From: Kibdelosporangium sp. MJ126-NF4
GTDB lineage: Bacteria; Actinomycetota; Actinomycetes; Mycobacteriales; Pseudonocardiaceae
Length of the DNA stretch: 64,000 nucleotides
Reading direction: 5' to 3'
Assembly: GCF_000826545.1 (NCBI RefSeq)
Contig: NZ_CDME01000010.1
Location: forward strand, 307,019-371,018
Position numbers and translations under genes: made by a program. Positions 59,266 to 64,000 of this stretch are shown here, one piece after another. Each line of letters starts with the position of its first letter. Positions within the stretch are counted from its first letter, which is position 1. A model generated the notes under the pieces. That model was not told where the DNA came from. It did not search any database and worked only from the letters and a program-made list of their open reading frames with translations.

Positions 59266-60471
59266 GTGATTTCCATTATTCGGCTACCGGGGGCGCCTGT
59301 GAACAACGTTGTGCCGGAGCTCGTGCGCGCCCCGGCCGCGCAACAACCGGTGTGGGGCGACCAGACCCGGCTGGAGTGGGTCCGTGCCGAGTTGGCCACC
59401 CGGCCCGCGCTGGTGCGTGCCGCCGACGTCGACCGCCTGAGGTCGCTGCTCGCGCGGGTCGCGGCAGGTCAGGCGCACGTGGTGCAGGCGGGGGACTGCG
59501 CGGAGGACCCGGCGGATCGCACCGCGGGATACGTTGCCCGCAAGACCGCGCTGCTGGACCTGCTGGCGGGAACTCTGAAACTGGTCACCGGCAAGCCGGT
59601 GGTCCGCGCGGGCCGGATCGCCGGCCAGTTCACCAAACCCCGCTCGGTCGGCACCCAGGTGGTCGGTGGCGTCGAGTTGCCCGTCTACCGGGGCCACATG
59701 GTCAACAGCCCCGAGCCCGACCCGCACAGCAGACGCCCGTGCCCCGACCGGATCCTGAACTGCTACCAGGCCGCGTCGGACGTGATGGGACACCTCGGCT
59801 GGCGGGACGGCAGCGTCCTGTCCGGCGCGGACGCCCCGGTCTGGACAAGCCACGAGGCGCTGCTGCTCGACTACGAGATCCCGATGATCCGGCGGGACTG
59901 GACCGGACGGCCGGTGCTCACGTCCACCCACTGGCCATGGATCGGAAACCGGACGCGCCAGGTGGACGGCGCGCACGTCGCCCTGCTGTCCCAGGTCCGC
60001 AACCCCTTGTCCTGCAAGGTGGACGCGGGCATCACGGTCGGCGAACTGCTGGAGCTGTGCGAGCGGCTGGATCCCGGCCGCGAACCGGGACGGCTCACGC
60101 TGGTCTCCCGGATGGGCGCGACGGCCGTCGCCGGACGGCTGCCCGCGCTGGCCGCCGCCGTCCGCGCCGCGGGCCATCCGGTCGTGTGGCTGTGCGATCC
60201 CATGCACGGCAACACGATCCGCACTCCGGACGGGTTCAAGACCCGGCTGATGGACGCGATGCTGCGCGAGGTGGACGAGTTCCAGTCGGCAGTCGCGGCG
60301 GGCGGCGGGGTCGCGGGCGGGCTGCACCTGGAGACCACACCGGAGAACGTGACCGAATGCGTCGCGGACGCGTCCGAACTGGACAGAGTGGGGGACAAGT
60401 ACACGAGCCTGTGCGACCCGCGGCTCACCCCGGACCAGGCAGTGACCGTCGTGTCCGCGTGGCGCGGCTGA
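59266..60471 (+). CDS. Class II DAHP synthase of a secondary-metabolite pathway (PhzC-like)
   Basis: A 401-residue plant-type 3-deoxy-D-arabino-heptulosonate-7-phosphate synthase: HVVQAGDCAEDPADRTAGY near residue 75, RIAGQFTKPRS near 120, and DPMHGNTIRT near 320, the usual metal/PEP-binding motifs. It commits PEP and erythrose-4-phosphate to the shikimate pathway. It is somewhat shorter than primary-metabolism class II enzymes and sits with phzD/phzE, so it should boost chorismate for this cluster and may lack aromatic feedback sites. GTG start with GGGGAA; a GTG at 59299 is also possible. Confidence 0.9.
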   Translation: MISIIRLPGAPVNNVVPELVRAPAAQQPVWGDQTRLEWVRAELATRPALVRAADVDRLRSLLARVAAGQAHVVQAGDCAEDPADRTAGYVARKTALLDLLAGTLKLVTGKPVVRAGRIAGQFTKPRSVGTQVVGGVELPVYRGHMVNSPEPDPHSRRPCPDRILNCYQAASDVMGHLGWRDGSVLSGADAPVWTSHEALLLDYEIPMIRRDWTGRPVLTSTHWPWIGNRTRQVDGAHVALLSQVRNPLSCKVDAGITVGELLELCERLDPGREPGRLTLVSRMGATAVAGRLPALAAAVRAAGHPVVWLCDPMHGNTIRTPDGFKTRLMDAMLREVDEFQSAVAAGGGVAGGLHLETTPENVTECVADASELDRVGDKYTSLCDPRLTPDQAVTVVSAWRG

Positions 60472-60486
60472 CAAGGAGGTGGGGCG

Positions 60487-61815
60487 ATGTTCTCGACCAC
60501 GGCCGACGTGTGCGAGTGGCTCGCCGACCGGCGGGCGGCCAACGAGTACTGGGTCAAGGAAGTCCCGCTGGAACAGATGGACGGCTGGCGCATCCGCCCC
60601 GGCGGTGACATCGCGCACCGCACCGGCAAGTTCTACACCGTCACCGGACTGGCGGTGACCGGCGCGGACCGGCCGATCAGCGGGTGGCAGCAGCCGATCA
60701 TCGACCAGCCGGAGATCGGTGTGCTCGGCATCCTGGTCAAGCGGTTCGGCGGCGTGCCGCACTGCCTGCTGCAGGCCAAGATGGAACCGGGCAACGTGAA
60801 CATGCTCGAGCTCTCGCCGACCGTCCAGGCCACCAAGAGCAATTACACCAGGGCACACGGCGGCAAGCCGGTCCCGTACCTCGACTATTTCCTCGCCCCA
60901 CGCGGCGGGGCGGTGCTGTTCGACGCGCTGCAGTCCGAACAGGGCGCGTGGTTCCTGGCCAAGCGCAACCGCAACATGATCGTCGAGGTGACCGGTGACA
61001 TCCCGGTACTGCCGGACTTCTGCTGGGTGAGCTTCGAGCAGATCGGCGAACTGCTGCGGATCGACAACATGATGAACATGGACACCAGGACCGTGCTGTC
61101 CGGCGCGGCCGTGCTGCGTCAGATGGCAGGCGAGCGGGCTGAACGGCCGCTGCACTCGGTTGCCGACCTGCTCAGCTGGTTCACCGAGGCCAAGGCGCGC
61201 AGTTCGATGACGCGGCGCCGGATCCCGCTGTCGGCGGTGTCCGAATGGGACTACCGCAACGGCACGATCAGCCACCGCGACGACCGGCACTTCACCGTGC
61301 TCGGCCTGGAGGTCCGGGCGAGCAACCGGGAGGTCACCGGCTGGTCGCAGCCGATGATCGCGCCACGCGGCCAGGGCGTCGTGGCCTTCCTGACCAAACG
61401 CGTGCACGGCACGACCCACCTGCTGATCCAGGCACGGACCGAGGCCGGGGCGTTCGACACGGTCGAGATGGCCCCGACCGTCCAGTGCCTGCCGGACAAC
61501 TACACCGACCAGCCGCAGCAGCCGCCGTTCCTCCACGACGTGCTGACCGCGCCCGAGTCCCGGATCCGGTTCGACAGCGTGCACTCCGAGGAAGGCGGCC
61601 GTTTCTACCACGCACAGAACCGGTACCTGCTGGTGGAACTGCCCGAGGACAAACCGGATCCGGAACTGCCGGAGAACTTCGTGTGGATGACGCCACGGCA
61701 GCTGATGGGGTTCGTCCGGTATGGCAACCACCTCAACGTCGAGGCCCGCAGTCTCGTGGCCTGCCTCGGCCTGTCCACCGACAGCCCGGCAATACAGGGA
61801 AGGAACGTCGCATGA
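60487..61815 (+). CDS. NDP-hexose 2,3-dehydratase
   Basis: A 442-residue enzyme of the EvaA/TylX3 family, made of two similar halves of ~210 residues each ([19 protein letters not shown] in the first, [18 protein letters not shown] in the second). It eliminates water from dTDP-4-keto-6-deoxyglucose to give a 2-deoxy-3,4-diketo sugar, the entry to 2,6-dideoxyhexoses. AAGGAGGTG provides a near-perfect ribosome-binding site. Its stop overlaps the aminotransferase start (ATGA). With the latter it predicts a 3-amino-2,3,6-trideoxyhexose. Confidence 0.92.
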   Translation: MFSTTADVCEWLADRRAANEYWVKEVPLEQMDGWRIRPGGDIAHRTGKFYTVTGLAVTGADRPISGWQQPIIDQPEIGVLGILVKRFGGVPHCLLQAKMEPGNVNMLELSPTVQATKSNYTRAHGGKPVPYLDYFLAPRGGAVLFDALQSEQGAWFLAKRNRNMIVEVTGDIPVLPDFCWVSFEQIGELLRIDNMMNMDTRTVLSGAAVLRQMAGERAERPLHSVADLLSWFTEAKARSSMTRRRIPLSAVSEWDYRNGTISHRDDRHFTVLGLEVRASNREVTGWSQPMIAPRGQGVVAFLTKRVHGTTHLLIQARTEAGAFDTVEMAPTVQCLPDNYTDQPQQPPFLHDVLTAPESRIRFDSVHSEEGGRFYHAQNRYLLVELPEDKPDPELPENFVWMTPRQLMGFVRYGNHLNVEARSLVACLGLSTDSPAIQGRNVA

Positions 61816-62933
61816 CAACACGAGTGTGGAGCTATCTCGCGGAGTACGAGACCGAGCGGGAGTCCATCCTGGACGCGGTGCGCACGGTGTTCGAGTCCGG
61901 GCAGCTCGTCCTCGGCCGCAGCGTACGCGAGTTCGAACGGGAGTACGCCGACTACCACGGTGTCCGGCACTGTGTCGGTGTCGACAACGGCACCAACGCC
62001 GTCCAACTGGGACTGGAGGCGCTGGGCATCGGGCCGGGCGACGAGGTGATCACCGTGTCGAACACGGCGGCGCCGACGGTCGTGGCGATCAACGGCGCCG
62101 GGGCGACGCCCGTGTTCGTGGACATCAGGGAGGAGGACTTCCTGATGGACGTCAGCAAGGTCGAAGCCGCGATCACACCGCGTACCAAGGCATTGCTGCC
62201 GGTACACCTGTACGGGCAGTGTGTGGACATGCAGCCGCTGCGTGACATCGCCGACGAGCGGGGTCTGCTCATTCTGGAGGACTGCGCGCAGGCACACGGC
62301 GCACGACACCACGGCAAACTGGCGGGCACGATGGGCGACGCGGCAGCGTTCTCCTTCTATCCCACCAAGGTTCTCGGTGCGTACGGCGACGGCGGCGCGG
62401 TCATCACCCCCTCCGACGAGGTGGACACGAACCTGCGGCGCCTGCGGTACTACGGCATGGAGGACGTCTACTACGTCGTCCGGACCCCCGGACACAACAG
62501 CAGGCTGGACGAGGTCCACGCAGAGATCCTGCGGCGCAAACTGACCCGTTTGGACGGTTACATCGCCGCCCGCCGCGCGATCGCCCAGCGCTACGTCGAC
62601 GGTCTCGCCGACCTCACCGGGCCGGACGGGCTGCGGCTGCCCACCCTCGCGGCAGGCAACGACCACGTCTACTACGTGTACGTGGTCCGGCATCCCGAGC
62701 GGGACACGATCATCGAGCGGCTCAAGGGCTACGACATCTCCCTCAACGTCAGCTACCCGTGGCCGGTGCACACCATGACCGGGTTCGCCCACCTCGGCTA
62801 CACGGCCGGTGACCTGCCGGTGACCGAGCGGCTGGCCAAGGAGATCTTCTCGTTGCCGATGTATCCGTCACTCGCCGCCGACGAGCAGGACAAGGTGATC
62901 AGCGCACTGCGAGACGTGCTGACCAACCTCTGA
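61812..62933 (+). CDS. DnrJ-like NDP-sugar C3 aminotransferase
   Basis: A 373-residue PLP-dependent DegT/DnrJ/EryC1 aminotransferase. The N-terminal [19 protein letters not shown], then [20 protein letters not shown], and the PLP-lysine motif [15 protein letters not shown] are close to DnrJ/EvaB enzymes of daunosamine and vancosamine synthesis. It should transfer an amino group to C3 of the diketo sugar made by the preceding 2,3-dehydratase. Coupled start (ATGA). A methyl-, epimerase- or ketoreductase gene for finishing the sugar is not yet seen before the window ends. Confidence 0.92.
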   Translation: MTTRVWSYLAEYETERESILDAVRTVFESGQLVLGRSVREFEREYADYHGVRHCVGVDNGTNAVQLGLEALGIGPGDEVITVSNTAAPTVVAINGAGATPVFVDIREEDFLMDVSKVEAAITPRTKALLPVHLYGQCVDMQPLRDIADERGLLILEDCAQAHGARHHGKLAGTMGDAAAFSFYPTKVLGAYGDGGAVITPSDEVDTNLRRLRYYGMEDVYYVVRTPGHNSRLDEVHAEILRRKLTRLDGYIAARRAIAQRYVDGLADLTGPDGLRLPTLAAGNDHVYYVYVVRHPERDTIIERLKGYDISLNVSYPWPVHTMTGFAHLGYTAGDLPVTERLAKEIFSLPMYPSLAADEQDKVISALRDVLTNL

Positions 62934-62964
62934 AGCGACTCTTCCCAGGCAGGAGAAATCTCCG

Positions 62965-63618
62965 TTGTCCGGAATTCCCAGCATCGAGCCGTACTCGCTG
63001 CCGACCGCCGCCGACCTCCCGCCCAACACCGCGGCCTGGGTCCCCGACCCGCGGCGGGTGGTGCTGCTGGTGCACGACATGCAGCGCTACTTCCTCCGCC
63101 CGTTCCCGGCCGAACTACGGGAACGCCTGGTGGGCAACGTCGACGAGCTGCGCCGGACCTGCGCCGCACTGGGCGTCCCGGTCGGCTTCACCGCCCAGCC
63201 CGGCAGCATGACCGCGGAGCAACGCGGCCTGCTCAAGGACTTCTGGGGCCCCGGGATGCGCGTCGACGATGCCGACCGGGCCATCGTCGAGCCGCTCGAG
63301 GTGTCCGATGAGGACTGGACGTTCACCAAATGGCGCTACAGCGCCTTCTTCCAGTCCGACCTGCTGGCCAGGATGCGCGCACACGGCCGCGACCAGTTGC
63401 TGGTCTGCGGGGTGTACGCGCACGTCGGGATCCTGATGACGGCCATCGAGGCGTTCACCAACGACATCGAGACGTTCGTGGCGGCCGACGCGATCGCGGA
63501 CTTCTCCGCCGAGTACCACGAACAAGCCGTGCACTACGCGGCCACCCGGTGCGCGGTGGTCGCCACCACGAGCGAGCTGACCAGCCGACTCGACGCGGCC
63601 AGGGAGGCACGCGTATGA
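62965..63618 (+). CDS. phzD: Isochorismatase PhzD (DHHA synthase)
   Basis: A 217-residue PhzD-type hydrolase. The N-terminus [20 protein letters not shown] and catalytic [14 protein letters not shown] (Asp), the Lys in FTKWRYSAF, and [12 protein letters not shown] match PhzD. It hydrolyses 2-amino-2-deoxyisochorismate to trans-2,3-dihydro-3-hydroxyanthranilate (DHHA) and pyruvate. The start is a TTG, eight bases after AGGAGA; the family N-terminus supports it. The stop overlaps the phzE-type ATG (ATGA). Confidence 0.93.
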   Translation: MSGIPSIEPYSLPTAADLPPNTAAWVPDPRRVVLLVHDMQRYFLRPFPAELRERLVGNVDELRRTCAALGVPVGFTAQPGSMTAEQRGLLKDFWGPGMRVDDADRAIVEPLEVSDEDWTFTKWRYSAFFQSDLLARMRAHGRDQLLVCGVYAHVGILMTAIEAFTNDIETFVAADAIADFSAEYHEQAVHYAATRCAVVATTSELTSRLDAAREARV

Positions 63619-64000
63619 CCGCACGAGATCTGCTCGGGGAGATCCTGGCCCCCGACCCACCACCGTTCGCGCTGCTGCACCGGCCGGACACCGGACCGCT
63701 GGCGCTGGACGTGCTGGTCGGCGACGTCAGCGAGATCACCGCACTCGCCGACATCCCCGCCCCACGGCAGCCGCACCTGCCGGACGAGTCCATTCACGAC
63801 ACCCTGGTGCTCGTGCCGTACAGGCAGATCGCCGAACGCGGCTTCGCCTGCGTCGACGACGCAACACCGCTGCTGGCGATGTCGGTGACCGCGCAGCAGA
63901 CCGTTCCGCTGACCTCGGCGCTGACCCGGCTGCCCACGAACCCGATCCGGCTGACCGGCGAACGGTTCGACGTGTCCGACGAGGACTACGCCGAAACTGT
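63615..64000 (+). CDS. phzE: PhzE-type ADIC synthase (3' truncated by window)
   Basis: First ~128 residues of a 2-amino-2-deoxyisochorismate synthase. The opening [20 protein letters not shown], then [14 protein letters not shown] and the final [12 protein letters not shown], is typical of PhzE, which aminates chorismate using glutamine. The catalytic domain and the amidotransferase part lie beyond base 64000. Together with phzD it forms the ADIC to DHHA step. Products of this route include phenazines and 3-hydroxyanthranilate units; the next genes would tell which. Confidence 0.88.
   Translation, partial: MTARDLLGEILAPDPPPFALLHRPDTGPLALDVLVGDVSEITALADIPAPRQPHLPDESIHDTLVLVPYRQIAERGFACVDDATPLLAMSVTAQQTVPLTSALTRLPTNPIRLTGERFDVSDEDYAET

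Noticed and set aside
59284..61821. 845-codon open frame on the minus strand opposite the DAHP synthase and sugar dehydratase genes
   Set aside because: Low-complexity His/Arg/Gly/Pro-rich translation typical of antisense frames in GC-rich DNA. The plus-strand genes have clear families.
1..64000. tRNA, rRNA, CRISPR arrays, insertion sequences, integrases or att sites
   Set aside because: None seen by eye: no T-loop-containing cloverleaf, no spaced repeat arrays, no transposase or recombinase motifs.

Overview
The window is high-GC DNA with strong G/C third-codon bias, frequent GTG/TTG starts, 4-base start/stop overlaps, SARP/AfsR regulators, F420-type and SoxR proteins. This points to a filamentous actinomycete; a Pseudonocardiaceae-like genome (Amycolatopsis, Kibdelosporangium or Lentzea type) is my inference. 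I see no rRNA, tRNA, CRISPR array, insertion sequence or integrase. No gene-free stretch exceeds 300 bases.

Layout. 1-3932: the end of a translationally coupled oxidative operon (flavin monooxygenase, SDR, acetoacetate-decarboxylase-like enzyme, old-yellow-enzyme). 3933-7337: DMT transporter, XRE regulator, secreted M23 peptidase. 7398-13554: a minus-strand carbohydrate-uptake operon (lipoprotein, two permeases, an 833-residue lyase/hydrolase-like protein, a small unknown protein) whose promoter sits between two LacI-type operators. 13599-18360: Rdx/SelW-like protein, YncE-like propeller, siderophore-type ABC importer. 18540-22505: YbaB, WXG100-like and TNT-type toxin locus linked to type VII secretion. 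22577-31736: F420-dependent reductase, SoxR/MFS pair with a MerR-type promoter, S37 peptidase, AraC regulator, TetR with a heterodimeric ABC exporter.

31853-39922 and 52638-55060 hold three separate loci that look like ribosomally made, post-translationally modified peptide (RiPP) systems. (1) A graspetide/imiditide cassette: precursor, ATP-grasp ligase and PIMT-like methyltransferase, with regulators and a Cys-decarboxylase-fold flavoprotein nearby. (2) A stand-alone YcaO protein preceded by a 55-codon ORF. (3) A 51-residue candidate precursor followed directly by a fused E1-like/YcaO cyclodehydratase. Between them lie a secreted LVIVD-type protein, PucR and LuxR/LAL regulators, an esterase, a DrrAB-like ABC exporter, a large AfsR-type regulator and a siderophore-interacting flavoprotein.

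55162-64000: a histidine kinase made of two complete sensor/kinase modules in one chain, its convergent, overlapping NarL-type regulator, a SARP activator with an 11-bp-periodic triple repeat upstream, and the start of a biosynthetic operon: class II DAHP synthase, NDP-hexose 2,3-dehydratase, DnrJ-like aminotransferase, PhzD and PhzE (cut by the window end). Together these genes predict a 2,3-dihydro-3-hydroxyanthranilate-derived aromatic product (phenazine or 3-hydroxyanthranilate type) decorated with a 3-amino-2,3,6-trideoxyhexose. The DrrAB-like exporter and the SoxR-controlled MFS pump are plausible but unproven resistance partners.
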